Assembly: GCA_016165875.1 (NCBI GenBank)
Contig: JABBOT010000014.1
Location: forward strand, 9,471,489 to 9,535,488
Reading direction: 5' to 3'
Source of the DNA: Acanthopleura granulata
Taxonomy: Eukaryota; Mollusca; Polyplacophora; Chitonida; Chitonidae
DNA: 64,000 bases
The translations under genes and the position numbers were made by a program. Under the pieces are notes generated by a model. The model saw nothing but the letters and a program-made list of their open reading frames with translations, was not told the DNA's origin and did no database searches. Below are positions 24,273 through 37,218 of the stretch, piece by piece; positions within the stretch are counted from its first letter, which is position 1; each line of letters starts with the position of its first letter.

Positions 24273-25637
24273 ATGAATCCCCTAAATCTTTCACAAAATG
24301 TATCTAACACTCGATCATCGCCTCAGCCAACTTCAGGGGCTGATAAAAAGAGGAAGCTGGAGGTTTTATCGGACCCTCTAGACATTGGACAGGAAAGTTG
24401 GCCGGCTTTTATTGTTCTCGCAACAAAGAGTGAACAAAAGCCGGCCTCTAAAATTCATCCTTTTCTTTTAAAGAGGGCATTACAGGGTGCAGCAGGCACT
24501 TTAAAAAATGTTAAAAAACTACGATCCGGAGATATTCTCATCGAATGTTTCCGGAAACAAGAATCAAACAATTTATTATCACTAAAGAAAATTTCCGACA
24601 TATCTGTTTTTACATCCCCTCACAACACCCTGAACAGCTGTCAGGGAATAATACGTGACAGGGATGGGAATATCTTGGACCTATGTGAATAGGAAATCTG
24701 CGCAGAACTAAAACCACAGGGTGTCGTCAGAGTGAAGCGTTTCACAACAAGAAAAGCTGGCGACATCCTCAACTTAAACACATACCTGCTGGCATTTAAT
24801 AGCACCTCTCTACCATCATATATCTACATTGGTCCGTATAGGGTTAATGTGGATTTAAACATACCTAACCGTACACGATGTTTTACTTATCAAAAATTTG
24901 GTCATGGCAAAGGCCAATGTAAAAATAAACTGGTTTGTTTCCGATGTGGCAGTGAAGGTCATGATGGTTTTGACTGCAGCAGCACAGTTAAGTGCTGCAA
25001 TTGCAGCGGAGATCACATGGCCTCCTCTAAGGACTGTCCTCTTTTCATTAAAGAAAAGCAAATAATCAATTTAAAAACTAAATACAACATTTCCTATCAG
25101 GAAGGCCGGAAATTGGCCTTGGTTTCTACTACATCACTGCAGACTTCGTTTGCCAATGTAGTCCACCGAGCTGCAACATCTGTTGCAACTCAAACTTCCT
25201 TGACTTGGCCCATTGGAAACGACGAACCTAACTCGATCTCCTTTGAACCTTTAGCTCAACCTGTCCGGAACTCTTGTTCAACCCAAAGCACCTCAGTACG
25301 AGAAATGAAAGCAGCAAACAGTGCAAAAACAACTGATAAACCTGAACCTCAGCCCTCTAAAAATCATAATGACACAAACAAATCCAAAAATAAACTTCAA
25401 AGTAATATTAAAACCAGTAAACCGAGTGGCCCTACAGAACGTCTGTCTAAGGCCACTCGAGATCCTGTCCAAACATTTAACAGGTTTGGATCGTTGGAGG
25501 ACGTTGTCCCTTCAACATCAGATGCGGATGTGATGGATACATCACCCGCACCAGGGAGATCTTCCAGCCGATCTCCAAAGAAGGGTCGTCCTCGGTCCAA
25601 ATATAGACACAAGTCTCCTTTACGCCTCCCTCCGTAA
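24273..25637 (+). pseudogene. Nimbus ORF1 (zinc-knuckle nucleic-acid-binding protein), one nonsense
   Basis: ORF1 proteins of I/Nimbus LINEs coat the RNA. The frame is continuous with that of the intact ORF1 except for a TAG at 24690-24692, where the intact copy has a glutamate codon. Three zinc knuckles follow: CFTYQKFGHGKGQC (second Cys changed to Tyr), CFRCGSEGHDGFDC and CCNCSGDHMASSKDC. The C-terminal third is polar and rich in S/K/P. The stop TAA overlaps the ORF2 start (TAATG at 25635-25639). Confidence 0.85.
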
Positions 25638-28600
25638 TGTCTACATACGACAAAATTATTGTGGAATTGTCGAGGTCTTAGGGTTAATTTTATTGAAATA
25701 ACACAGCTGGTCCAATCATTAAATCCTATTGACCTTTGTCTTCAGGAAACTCACCTGAAGACACCTGACAAAGATAAAATAACTCTCAAAAATTTTTCAC
25801 TTTATAGTACATTTTGTCACGAAGAAGAGCGAGCTGCAGGCGGGCTCCTCTATCTTCATAAATGATAATATTATCCACAGTCCTGTTGCTCTGGATACAG
25901 AGCTTAAGGCTTTCGTGTCTCATTGTCTAAGACAGTCACTTTGTGTTCGGTTTATATTTCTCCGAACATTTCTTTGTCAGCTTTACAGTTCCATAATTTG
26001 AAAGAACAATTGCCTACACCGTTCATAATAATGGGCGATTTTAATTCCCATAATCCCTTATGGGGAAGTAACAACATAAAGAATAAGGGCAAGGTAATAG
26101 AACATTTTGTAACCAAGGAGGAACTGTGTTATTTCAGTGATGGTTCTAACACTCATTTACATGCGAGTAATGGCATTTATTCTGCTATCGATCTCACCAT
26201 CACCGATCCATCACTTCTTCTGGATTTTTCTTGGAGAGTGCACGAGGATCTTTGTGGTAGTGACCATTTTCCTATTATCCTAGAGCATGTCACTTCTAAT
26301 TCTTTAGAACGTGTAGCTAGGTGGAAGTTCCATAAAGCAGATTGGATGGCATTTGAGATGTTCTGTGAGGCTGACATCACTCCACAGACTCTCAATGCAG
26401 CAGATCACCCTATATTTAAATTTAATGAGCTTATATTACGAGCTGCAGATAGAACTATCCCGAAGACCAGTCCAAAATCCAAAAGTAAACGTTGGTACGA
26501 CAATGACTGTCGTAAAGCCATAAAGGACCGTGAAAGGGGTGAAAGTATATTCAATCATTATCCTACTGATAAAAATTTAAACCAGGTTGGTATTCTTGGA
26601 GCTAAGGCCCGTCGATTACTTAAGTCCAAGAAACGATCTTGTTGGCGTAACTTCGTTTCAGGCATTACGTCCAAAACACCTATGCGTAAGGTCTGGAATA
26701 TGGTTCAGAAACTTAGGGGCAAAAATAACAAAGCAAAAGTCCAGCACTTGAAAGATGGAGATAACATACTAACTTCTCCATCCGATATAGCTAATAAATT
26801 AGTGGAATCAATTTCTAAAAAACCTTCTTCTGAGAATTATACTTCAGAATTTCGGCATAGCAAACACCAGAAGGAGAAAATGAAATTCCCCTTTTCTTCT
26901 AGAAACTTAGAGTATTGTAATCGTCCTTTTAATATCGATGAACTAACAACTGCACTGAGAAAGCCACATGATACTACATGTGGTCCTGATAATGTATATT
27001 ATAAATTTCTGAACCATTTACCACCTGAACAACTTGAGACTCTCTTGGACTTATTGAACAATATTTGGATCACTGGTAATTTTCCACCCTCATGGAGAGA
27101 GGCATGTATTATCCCGGTCCCCAAACCGGGTAAGGATCATACTGATCCAAATAATTACCGTCCCATAGCTCTTACCAGTTGCGTCTGTAAGACTATGGAA
27201 CGGATGATAAATGATAGACTTGTTTGGTTTCTTGAAGCCAACAAGTTACTATCTAATATCCAATGTGGTTTTCGTCAAGGTTGATCCACAGTGGACCACC
27301 TTCTTCGACTTGAAAGTTTTATTCGCGATGGTTTTATTAATAATGAACATGTGGTGTCAATATTTTTTGACCTTGAAAAGGCCTACGACACCACATGGAA
27401 ATATGGCATTTTTAAAGACCTCGCGGATATGGGCCTTAAAGGTCGATTACCTATATTTATATCCAAATTTTTATCAAATCGTCAGTTTAAGGTATGGGTG
27501 GGGTCCACTCTTTCGGACTCTTATGAGCAAGAGATGGGTGTGCCCCAGGGCAGTATCCTTTCACCAACACTGTTCAGCATAAAGATTAATAGCTTGGCCC
27601 AAACATTAAGATCTGGAACCGAGGGTTGGTTATATGTAGATGATTTTCTGATATGCTACCGGGCGAAAAATATGAATAACACCGAGCGGCAACTGCAGCT
27701 TTGTCTCAATGAGATCGAGAAATGGGCAGTTGGCAACGGTTTTAGATTTTCTACGTCTAAAACCGTCGGTATGCATTTCTGTAATAAACGGAAACTTCAT
27801 CTAGACTGTGACCTTAAATTTTGTGGTGAACCAGTGAAGATTGTTGGGGAAAATAACTTTTTAGGGGTTATATTCGATAGTAAACTAACTTTTTAGGGGT
27901 TGTATTCGATAGTAAACTATCTTTCATACCTCACATAAAAACGCTTAAAGCTAAATGTATAAAGGCTCTCGATATAATTAAGGTCGTGTCTACCACCGAT
28001 TAGGCTGCTGACCGATCTGTTTTACCTAATTTATATCGTTCTCTGGTGAGGTCTAAATTGGACGATGGTTCCATCATTTATGGTTCCACTAGGAAATCAT
28101 ATCTTAAAATGTTGGATCCGGTTCATCACCAAGGTCTCAGGCTCAACCTTGGTGCCTTTAGAACTTCACCAGTAGAGAGTTTATACGTGGAAGCCAATGA
28201 GCCTTCTTTACATAACCGACGTATTAAACTCAGTCTTCAATATGCAACAAAGCTTAAAGCTCACCCAACAAACCCTGCCTACGACTGTGATTTTAATCCA
28301 TCATATGTAGACAAATATACTAAATGTCCTAACAAGATCCCTCCGTTTGGTCTTCGTATACGGGACGATGTTGTGGAAGCTAACATCAAGCTAGAGGAGA
28401 TAGCTCCGGTATCTTTTCCAGAATCTCCTCCCTGGCTTCTTCCACAACCTAAACTAATATTTGCTCTACGCCAACATAATAAATCGAATACAAATCCTCT
28501 TATAACTCAACAAGCTTTTGCTGAAATTAAGGCTAATTATCCAAATTATAAATTTATAAACAATGATGCGTCGAAGGATGGGGACAGGGTTGCGGCTGCG

Positions 28601-29342
28601 GCTGTCTTAGAACAGCGGGTCTCTTCTCTGCGTCTTCCGTCTTCATCGTCAATCTTTTCTGCAGAAGCCAGGGCTATACTCCTGGCGTTATCATGTGTTT
28701 CCTCTGGGCGTGCCCAGAGGGCAATGATATGCAGTGACTCGCTCTCTTGCCTTTTGGCAATGCAGAATAATAAATTCAAAAACCCGCTTATTCTGGAAAT
28801 TTTAGCCTTACATAGAAAATTGATTAAAAGAGGCAGATATATTATATTCTGTTGGATACCAAGCCATACTGGTATCCACAGTCGTGGACAGGGAGGCAAA
28901 GGCTGCCCTAAATAAATCCGTATCAAAAGTTAAAATCCCGTATACTGATTTTAAATCTAATATTCTTAAGCATAATCGTGGCCTTTGGCAGGGTGAATGG
29001 GACATGCAGGTGTGTAATAAACTGCACGCTATTCACCCTGTCATTGGCCATAACTCTTATACACTGGGTATGTCTCGTAGAGACCAAGTGGTTTTAACAA
29101 GATGCCGTGTTGGGCATTCTCGTCTAACACACAATTTTATCCTGGATGGGAGCAGTGCTCCCGAGTGTGTTGGATGTGGTGCTGAATACGGCATCAAACA
29201 TATCCTGGCTGACTGTGTGAACTTTACCCATGTGCGGCAAAGATTCTACACAGTAAACTCCATATATGATTTGTTTGACAGCATCGCTGGCGATGCTGTC
29301 ATAAAATATTTGAAGGCCATTGGCCTGTATCGTAAAATATAA
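25637..29342 (+). pseudogene. Nimbus ORF2 (endonuclease-RT-RNase H), multiply disabled
   Basis: All domains are still readable: QETHLK and GDFNSHNP (endonuclease), FFDLEKAYDT, GVPQGS, YVDD (RT), SAEARA and SDSLS (RNase H), CVGC...H...C (C-terminus). Lesions seen by comparison with the intact copy are: a 4-base loss at about 25661 just after the start, a 1-base gain near 25847, a nonsense TGA at 27282, a 33-base tandem duplication with frame loss near 27862-27925, a nonsense TAG near 28003, and frame loss near 28880. The RNase H aspartate of TDGS reads NDAS (28559-28570). Confidence 0.85.
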
Positions 29343-29635
29343 GTTTTATTTTCATAAATGCTCGTCACAAAACTTCCTTAATCTGCTGGTTTTCGAGTTT
29401 TAACTGTTTTGGTTTTTCTTACCTGATTTCAATCATGTCCGTACATTTTTGGTTTGTTTTTAATGTTCTCATGTCACTATGGAAAACCTGAACTGTCTCG
29501 TGGTTCCACCTTGTTCTCGCCACGATATGGCTGAGATATTGCCGATGTGGCTTTAAGCCATAATCATTCATTTATAAATACCATTCTCCAAGAGAATACA
29601 ATATCTTTTAATTAACTGTCTATGGATGACTAATA

Positions 29636-30582
29636 TTAACGGATTTTGAAATTTATTTTGTTCTGTTGCCAAATGTCAGGACAACAAGTCACTACATATC
29701 ACTGCACTCTGGGCAGAGCCTGATGAAACATGATAAAGCCAGAAGTATAGCTCGGGCTTCGGCAGAAAATATTGAAGACGTGGATGGACGGAGAAGAGAG
29801 GTGACTCGCTGTTCCAAGACAGCGGCAGCCGCCACCCTGTTCCTATTCTTTGACCCGTCAGCATATATAAATTTATAATCCGGGTAATTAGCCTTTACTT
29901 CAGCGAAACTTTGCTGAATTATAGGACGGTGGGTATCGGATTTCTTATGTTGACGTAGATCAAATATTAATTTAGGTTGTGGAAGAACCAGGGAGCAGAC
30001 TCCGGAAAAGAAACCGGAGATATATTTTTATGCTGAACAGTGTTGGTGAAAGGGGCACACCCATTTCTTGCTCATAGAAGTCCGAAAGAGTGGACCTCAC
30101 CCATACCTTAAAGTGACGATCAGGTAAAAATTGAGAATTAAATAAACCATTGGCAACTGCCCATTTCTCGATCTTATTCAGACAAAGCGGGAGTTGCCGC
30201 TCGATGTTATTCATATTTTTAGTGCGGTAGCATATGAGGAAATCATCTACATATCAAGAACAAGGTGATCTAAAGTACATCGACTTTGACGAAAACAATA
30301 TTGTATATTAGATGGAAGCTCGTTGGTTTCAAGAAACCAAAGAAGCTTATCATTTATCATCCGTCCCATAGTCTTACAGACGCAACTGGGAAGAGCTATG
30401 GGACGGTAATTACTTGGATCACTATGATCTTTGCTCGGTTTAGGTACCGGCATAATACACAGTCCTCGCCATAACGGTGGGAAATTCCAAGTTGTCCAAA
30501 TATCATTAAGTAAGTCGAAGAGAGTCTCCAATGGCTCAGATGGTAATAGCTTCAGAAGCTTATAATACATATTATCGGCCCC
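29636..30582 (-). mobile_element. Scrambled Nimbus fragment
   Basis: Minus-strand pieces of ORF2, but not in normal order. From high to low coordinate they are: the start of RT (30247-30570, YRPIALPSCVCK), then the post-YxDD segment (about 30140-30245), then an upstream RT segment containing QEMGVP (30030-30135), then the RNase H part (29660-29960). Internal deletion and inversion or recombination must have occurred. It carries no open frame of useful length. Confidence 0.7.
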
Positions 30583-32507
30583 CCAGTTCTCTAGGCAAGT
30601 TTGTCGTACGAGGCGACTAACCTAGGGCTCTCCCGTGTGGTTCCGGTGAATAGAATAGTTCCAAAGACTACCCGGGGGTGTCCTACAAGGCGACTAAATG
30701 GTGCAACCTGTTTTCCGTGTATTGCGACCCGTGATGGGGGAGGACGGGATCCTGGTGGCTGAGGGCGGGGCGATCTTGCGAGATCCTCACTCCCAACACT
30801 CCACTTCGGGCCATACTTCTCCAAAGACGGGCGGTCGGATGGCCCGCTCCGATTAATCGGCTGGTCACGCCAGTCCAGATGTCCGGATATCAGCCTTCAT
30901 ATATCTTCATTTGGTATAGAGTCATTGCTTTCCGCGTTGGAAGTTTTTTGGTAAGATGTTCGGATGTTTGGGCGGTGGCTTTAGGGTCAATCGAGTAGGC
31001 CGCTTCTAATTTATTAGATTCGGCCTGCTCGAGTATGAGCGAAAAATCCATCTCATCGAGGATGGCGTGGAACTCTCGTCTCTCCTTCTGCTGGTTACTC
31101 GCAGGAGGGGTTTCGTCGTACATGTATTGACATTCCGAGGCGGGTGAGAGACACGGCGCTATGAATCATCAAAGCGTTTCGTTATGTCTACCTCTAATTC
31201 CTCTACTTCAAATGTTTCTATGTCACAGCATTCTCCAGTTGTGGGGAAAAAAAGGAAAAACGAGATACCACTGGACGTGGAATAGGGAAGTTCTCACTTC
31301 CCATCATTTTTGGTGATATCTAGTAAAAATGAGAATCAGGCAAAGATGAAAATCAATCCTTTCGCATTGAATAAAACATTGCAGAGCTACGCAGGTACTT
31401 TGAAACAAGTGAAAAAGTTAAAGGGGTCAATGCCGTAATATACTGGTCTGTTTCAGATGTGCGGAAGCTGGTCACGAGGGCTTCGAGTGCACACACCCGA
31501 TAAAATGCTGGAATTGCAGAGGAGCCCACATGGCCTCTTCCAAGGACTACCCTGTCTTCAAAAAAGAAAATGAAATCATAACGCTTAAATGCAAAAATAA
31601 CATATCGTATCAAGAAGCCAAACGTCTTGTCTCTGTCACGAACTGCCTTATTACATCTAGATATGCCAATGTTGTCAAGAAACCCTCCGTTTCGGTAGGA
31701 GTTCAAACATCATTCACTTGGCCCATTGGTATAGAGAAGCCACAGAAACTGGTTGTAAAACTCTTGGAAAACACGGCCAGTTCTTCATCACAAACCGATA
31801 TCAATCTTACTGAAAAAGCCGCTACTTCACGTGATTCTCCATCTCACCACAAACCTTGTGCAAATAAATCAAAACCCGTTGAATCTTCACTAAATGCAGC
31901 GGGAGATAAACATCACAAAAAAGATAAACCAAGTGGCCCCACAGAGCGTCCCTCCAAGGCTACTAGGGACCCTATCCGAACTTTCAATAAGTTTGGATAT
32001 GATGGATACATCATCTGCATCGGGAAGATCTACTTGTAGGTCTCCCAAAAAGGGTCGTGCACGGTCCAGACATAAATCTCCCATACGCCTCCCTCCATAA
32101 TGACTTCCTCAGACAAAATTATACAGTGGAGTTGTCGAGGTCTTAAAATAAATGTCATGGAAATAACACAGTTAGTTCAATCTTTAAATGCAATTGCCCT
32201 CTGTCTTCAGGAAACTCACCTGAAGACATCTGACAAAGATAAAATATCACTGAAAAATTATACACTATATAGCACTTACTCTAATGAGGAAGAACGAGCT
32301 CGTGGCGGCTCCTCTATTTTAGTGAATAATAATATAATTCACAGCCCTCTTGCTCTCGACACAGAGCTTCAGGCTGTAGCCGTCCGTGTTTCCTTATCGG
32401 AAACAATCACTTTATGTTCCTCCTCATTCTTCTTTGTCATTATGCCAGTTGCATAATTTAAAAGACCAACTGCCAACTCCCTTCATAATTATGGGAGATT
32501 TTGATGT
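30583..32507 (+). mobile_element. Nimbus copy, second subfamily, 3'-truncated
   Basis: The 5' UTR (30583-31180, GTCGTACGAGGCGACTAACC at 30602) is followed by a distinct ORF1 beginning ATG at 31181. That ORF has an early TAG at 31285 and an internal deletion near 31430 that joins the N-terminal part to the zinc-knuckle region (CFRCAEAGHEGFEC). ORF2 starts at 32100 (overlapping TAATG) and continues through QETHLK. The copy ends at about 32507 inside the endonuclease (IIMGDFD), where a minus-strand copy starts. Confidence 0.8.
31530..32099 (+). pseudogene. Nimbus second-subfamily ORF1, C-terminal part
   Basis: Readable from the third zinc knuckle (CWNCRGAHMASSKDYP, last Cys lost) through a polar S/T/K-rich region. 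A frame change near 31995 moves the last part (STCRSPKKGRARSRHKSPIR) into another frame. It ends in the TAATG overlap with ORF2 at 32098-32102. Confidence 0.7.
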
Positions 32508-35325
32508 AAATATTTAGGACCATATCCGCGAGGTGTTTCAAAATGCCATATTTCCATGTGGTGTTGTAGGCCTTTTCAAGGTCAAAAAATGTAGACACCA
32601 CATGTTCATTATAAATCAAACCATCACGAATATAAGTTTCGAATCGAAAAAGGTGATCCATAGTGGATCTGCCTGGACGAAACCCATATTATACATTAGA
32701 TAGTAACTTGTTGGTTTCAAGAAACCAAACAAATCTATCATTTATCATCCTTTCCATAGTCTTACAGACGCAACTGCTAAGAGCTGTGACGGTATTTATT
32801 TAGATCAGTAAATTGTTGGTTTCAAGAAACCAAACAAATCTATCATTTATCATCCTTTCCATAGTCTTACAGACGCAACTGCTAAGAGCTATGGGACGGT
32901 ATTTATTTAGATCAGTATGAGCCTTATCCGGTTTGGGAACCGGTATAATACATGCCTCTCTCGATGAGGGTGGAAAATTACAAGGTATCCAAATATCATT
33001 CAGCAAATTCCAGAGAGTCAAGTGGATCAGGTGGTAAATGGTTCAGAAACTTATACGTTACCAGGACCACATGCTGTATCATGTGCCTTTCTGAGTGCAG
33101 TTTTTAGTTCATCGATATTAATAGGGTGATTATAATATTCGTTTTTAGATGGAAAGGGCAATTTAATTTTCTGCTTCCGGTTTTTAATATGCTGAAATTC
33201 TGAAGTGTATTTCTCATCAGAAGATTTTTTAGAAATTGTCTCAACTAATTTATTAGCTACATCGGGTGGAGAATTTACTCTTTTATCTCCATCTTTCAAG
33301 AGCTGGACTTTTGCTTTACTATTTTTGCCCTTAAGTTTCTGAACCATATTCCAGACCTTACGCATGGGTGTTTTTGACGTAATGCCTGAAACGAAGTTCC
33401 GCCAACCAGATCGTTTCTTGGGCTTTTGTAATAGACGAGTTTTATGTCTAAGAATACGAACCTGGTTTAAATTATTATCAGTAGGACAGTGATTCAATGT
33501 GCGTTCAGCTTTTTTACGGTCCTTTGTGGCTTTACGACAGTCATTGTCGTACCAGGGTTTACTTTTGGATTTTGGACTGGTCGAGGTCATCTCAAATGCG
33601 ATCTAATTTGCTTTATCGAACTTCCACCTAGCTACACGTTGTACAGAATTAGAAGCGAGATGCTCCAGGATAATAGGAAAATGGTCACTGCCACAAAGAT
33701 GCTCATGCACTCTCCAAGAACAATCTGGGAGAAGTGATGGATCGGTGATAGTGAGATCGATAGCAGAATAAGCGCCAATACCCGGATGTAAGTGGGTATA
33801 AAAACCATCATTGAAATAACATAGTTCTTCCTTGGTTAAAAAATCTTCTACTACCCTGCCCTTATTATTTATGTTATTACTTCCCCATAAGGGATTATGG
33901 GAATTAAAATCTCCCATTATTATGGAGGGTGTAGGTAATTGTTCTTTCACATTATGCAACTCGAACGCTGACAAAGAAGTGTTCGGAGGAATATAAACCG
34001 AACACAAAGTGATCGTCTTGGACAATGAAACACGAACGCCCACTGCCTGAAGCTCTGTGTTCAGTGCAACATGACTGTGGATAATATTGTTATTTATGAA
34101 CACAGAGGAGCCGCCTGCAGCTCGCTTTTCTTTATGACAAAATATACTATAAAGTGAATAATTTTTGAGAGTTATTTTATCTTTGTCAGATGTCCTCAGG
34201 TGAGTTTTCTGAAGACAAAGGGCAATAGGATTTAATGATTGGGCCAGCTGTGTTATGTGGTATGTAGATATTACGGAGGGAGGCGTAAAGGAGATTTCTC
34301 TGTACGTCTGGACCGAGGACGACCCTTCCTTGGAGATCGGCTGGAAGATCTCCCTGGTGCGGGTGATGTATCCATTACATCCGCATCTGATGTTGAAGGG
34401 ACGACGTCCTCCAACGATGCAAACTTATTAAGTGTTTGGACAGGATCTCTATGGGCCTAGACAGACGTGCTGTGGGGCCACCCGGTTTACTGGTTTTAAT
34501 ATTATTACTTTGATGTTTGTTTTTGGATTTGTTTTTGTCATTATTATTTTTAGAGGGCTGAGGTTCAGGTTTATCAGTTTGTTCTGCATTGTTTACTGGT
34601 TTTATTTCTTTTACTGAAGTGGTCTGGGTTGAACAAGAGTTCCGGACAGGTTGAGCCGAAGGTTCAAAAGAGATTGAAATAGGTTTGTCGTTTCCAGTGG
34701 GCCAAGTCAAGGAAGTTTGAGTTGGAACAGATGTTGTAGCTCGCTTGACTACATTGGCAAACGAAGTCTGCGGTGAAGTACTAGAAAGTGAGGCCAATTT
34801 CCGGCCTTCCTGATAGGAAATGTTGTATTTAGTCTTTAAATTGATTATTTCCTTTTCTTTATTGAAATAACGACAGTTCTTAGAGGAGGCCACGTGATCT
34901 CCATCGCAATTGCACTTAACTGTGCTGCTGCAGTCAAAACCATCATGACCTTCACTGCCGCATCGCACACAAACCAGTTGATTTTTACGTTGGCCTTTGT
35001 CGTGACCAAATTTTGGCAAGTGAAACATCGTGTTGGGTTAGGTATGTATAAATCCACAATAACCCTATACGGGCCAACGTAGATATATGATGGTAGAGAG
35101 GAGCTATTAAAAGGATCCCGCCCTCTCCCATCACGGGTCGCAATCCACGGCAAACAGGTTGTCCCTTTTAGTCGCCTTATACCACAAGCCCGGGGAGGGT
35201 GTAGAAATATTCTATTCATCGGAACCACACGGGAGAGCCCCAGGTTAGTCGCCTCGCACGACAAGCTTGCCTAGAGAACTGAGGCCCTATTCTTTTCACT
35301 CTCGGGAACCCCATGGGGGAAATTG
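32508..35325 (-). mobile_element. Nimbus copy, 3'-truncated with internal deletions
   Basis: From high to low coordinate: 5' UTR (35105-35325), a deletion that removes the first half of ORF1, the zinc-knuckle part of ORF1 (34375-35080), ORF2 endonuclease (33603-34260, GDFNSHNPL, SDHFPI), and RT (32520-33590). An internal direct duplication of about 100 bases lies at about 32710-32930 (the 'WFLETN...MERMINDRF' coding stretch appears twice). The copy stops at 32508 in mid-RT, facing the plus-strand fragment that stops at the same place. Confidence 0.8.
33051..34103 (-). pseudogene. Nimbus ORF2 remnant (endonuclease, linker)
   Basis: Two open pieces, 33603-34103 (endonuclease, with GDFNSHNPLWGS and SDHFPIILEH) and 33051-33590 (linker up to the CGPGNV start of the RT). 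They are separated by a deletion around 33595 that removes about 40 codons present in the intact copy. Otherwise it is close in sequence to the intact element. Confidence 0.75.
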
Positions 35326-35989
35326 GCTGTAGAGTTCATAGAGTACGATCGGTCTTGTAAGTGTTGGTACTGGAAGGGCGTGCGTGTATAGTACACAGTC
35401 TACATGTAGTAGAGTTTGAGTTGAAGTTATGAAAACTGGGATGAATGCCGTGTCGTTGTAAAGAAAATTCGGAAATCCCCACGTGGGCGTACCTGGCCTG
35501 TGATGCGACATCATGGTGTGTGACGCCACGGGGAAATCCGGGAGTCGGTCCTCTGCTGGCTGCTTGGCTGTCAGGCTATATGCATACTCACATTCACTCA
35601 GTCATATAGCATGGACAATCACAGAGAAAAAAAAAGATAAGAATGCACAGAGACATATATAGTGCTCACATTGAACGTTCCAGTTCGGAAGGGTTGGTTG
35701 GCCCTGAAACGGGCCTTTGGAATTATGTTCTGATCTGCTTATCTGGTCTTTAGAAATATAGGACAAACGTCCGTCTAAACGGTGTCGTACGCATCGGGCA
35801 ACGACTCAGTCTATGATGAGTCACACAGCGTGGCAAACGGTGGGATGATATGCAGCTGTCGAGTGGCTGACTCAGGCACATACATCGCCTGTCTTGCGAG
35901 CGTGGTGGTGTTGCTGGCGTAATGTCCCTGTCGCTGGGCTGTTGTACTTCCACGATTTGTACGTTGGCTGAAGCTGGAAATGGTGGTCA
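35326..35989. other. Unassigned sequence
   Basis: Nothing recognised. A proline- and serine-rich minus-strand frame (35750-35953) overlaps the end of the next ORF in another frame and may be its frameshifted continuation. Confidence 0.35.
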
Positions 35990-36334
35990 CGGTGAAGGCG
36001 ATGTGTCGTTCGCTTCCCAAGTTCTAGCTCCCCGAGCTCTCCAATCCTGACATGTCATGATATCTCGTCCAGCGTGTATCAGCCATTCTTCAACGTCTTC
36101 AAACTCCCGGTTACCATTCACGAGCTGGTGTTCTGCTAGTCTAAATCTAAATGGGCGTGGTAATCCCATGGCATTAGCTACTTGAGGGCGATCAGGACGA
36201 ACAGGACGGTTGTGGTCTGCGAATAATGCTCGCCTCATAGCTCCCTTGTCTTGCTGGTTTATTACACTAATCATAACAGGTGACACTCTCCGGCTTGTTC
36301 GTCGCCTAATGAATACCGTCTCTGTTCTTGCCAT
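35987..36334 (-). CDS. Unidentified 115-aa ORF
   Basis: I do not recognise this protein. It starts with a true ATG, is basic in the first half (RRRTSRR, RRALFADHNRPVRP), then has a more ordered-looking stretch FRFRLAEHQLVNG...DVEEWLIHAGRD, and ends SPSP. Codon use and base composition are less AT-rich than the surroundings. It lies head-to-head with the PC4-like gene about 0.9 kb away, which would fit two genes of one foreign or mobile unit, but that is inference. It may also be a fragment, since a related frame continues downstream after a frame change. Confidence 0.35.
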   Translation of the reverse strand: MARTETVFIRRRTSRRVSPVMISVINQQDKGAMRRALFADHNRPVRPDRPQVANAMGLPRPFRFRLAEHQLVNGNREFEDVEEWLIHAGRDIMTCQDWRARGARTWEANDTSPSP

Positions 36335-37218
36335 AACGAAAATAAGTCGAACGAGTAGTCACTGGTTGACGGAGACCTTTCATAGGAATCAGGAGGATTC
36401 TGCTATTTGTATAAAGTTTCAGAGCGCCACCCTTTGGAAAAGTGTTTTTTTCCGTGATACTGTTGAAATTTTCTAACTGGTGACTGGCTGGTACTGCGGT
36501 TGAGCTGGTTTTTCAATCCCCGCAGGGTGAATATCGGCTTTGAGCTAGGTATAAGACTAATAATGACAATTAAAAAAATCGACAAGACACACACATCGGC
36601 TTCCAGGATTCGTGTAAAAGTTTAAAGACATAAAAAGGCAAGTACTGTCTTTATTTATATACCACAGTACGCGTATAGCTGTCGGGATGACATCGGCTTG
36701 ATTTTAACAAAAGACAGTTTATGTTCAGTGCTGTCTATTTCGCCCATGTTATGCTAACTGCATAGAAAGGCTGCAACATATGTTGGCAAGTTCAAAAGCA
36801 TTCCGCATCCCGCGTACCTCTTTCACATGAATGTGATTATTTAAAGGCCACCAGTGTTCGTCTAGCCTACTTCGTACATTTCCACACTAAAACATTTAGC
36901 TGAGGGGTTATCTTTTAGGCCTAGATATTTTCATAGAGATGGGGAGAGGAGGCGTGTATTGCCATTCGCCTGGCCTGTTGAGGACATCCTATACTACTAC
37001 ATTAGCTATTGGCGGGAGGAATTAGGCGTGGTCTGTGTCGACAGTTATGGGTCACGCCCTGGTCAACGTGAAAGTGCACAATCTTTCTCGACTGGTTTGG
37101 ACTTGTCTAGAAAACTCTTTAGCTCTACATAACGATTTCTCTCACGCTCATTCTGTCACTTTTGCCTGCAGACGTGAGATTAATGACTTGCACTGCCTGT
37201 TCCTACACTACTTTCAAT
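36335..37218. other. Spacer between two divergent ORFs
   Basis: No coding motif. The right part (about 37010-37060, 'ATTGGCGGGAGGAATTAGGCGTGG') is GC-rich compared with its flanks and could be a promoter of the plus-strand gene; no TATA box is convincing. Confidence 0.35.

Larger units (their letters stand above)
23609..29574 (+). mobile_element. Near full-length but dead Nimbus LINE
   Basis: About 5.97 kb with 5' UTR (23609-24272), ORF1, ORF2, 3' UTR and the conserved GCCGATGTGGCTTTAAGCC tail ending CATTCATTT. Its length and order match the intact copy at 41869-47818. It begins CCCCGTGGGGTTCCCGGG and carries two copies of CTTGTCGTACRAGGCGACTAA in the 5' UTR (near 23666 and 23743). Premature stops and frameshifts in both ORFs mean it cannot move on its own. 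No target-site duplication is visible because both ends abut other Nimbus fragments. Confidence 0.88.
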
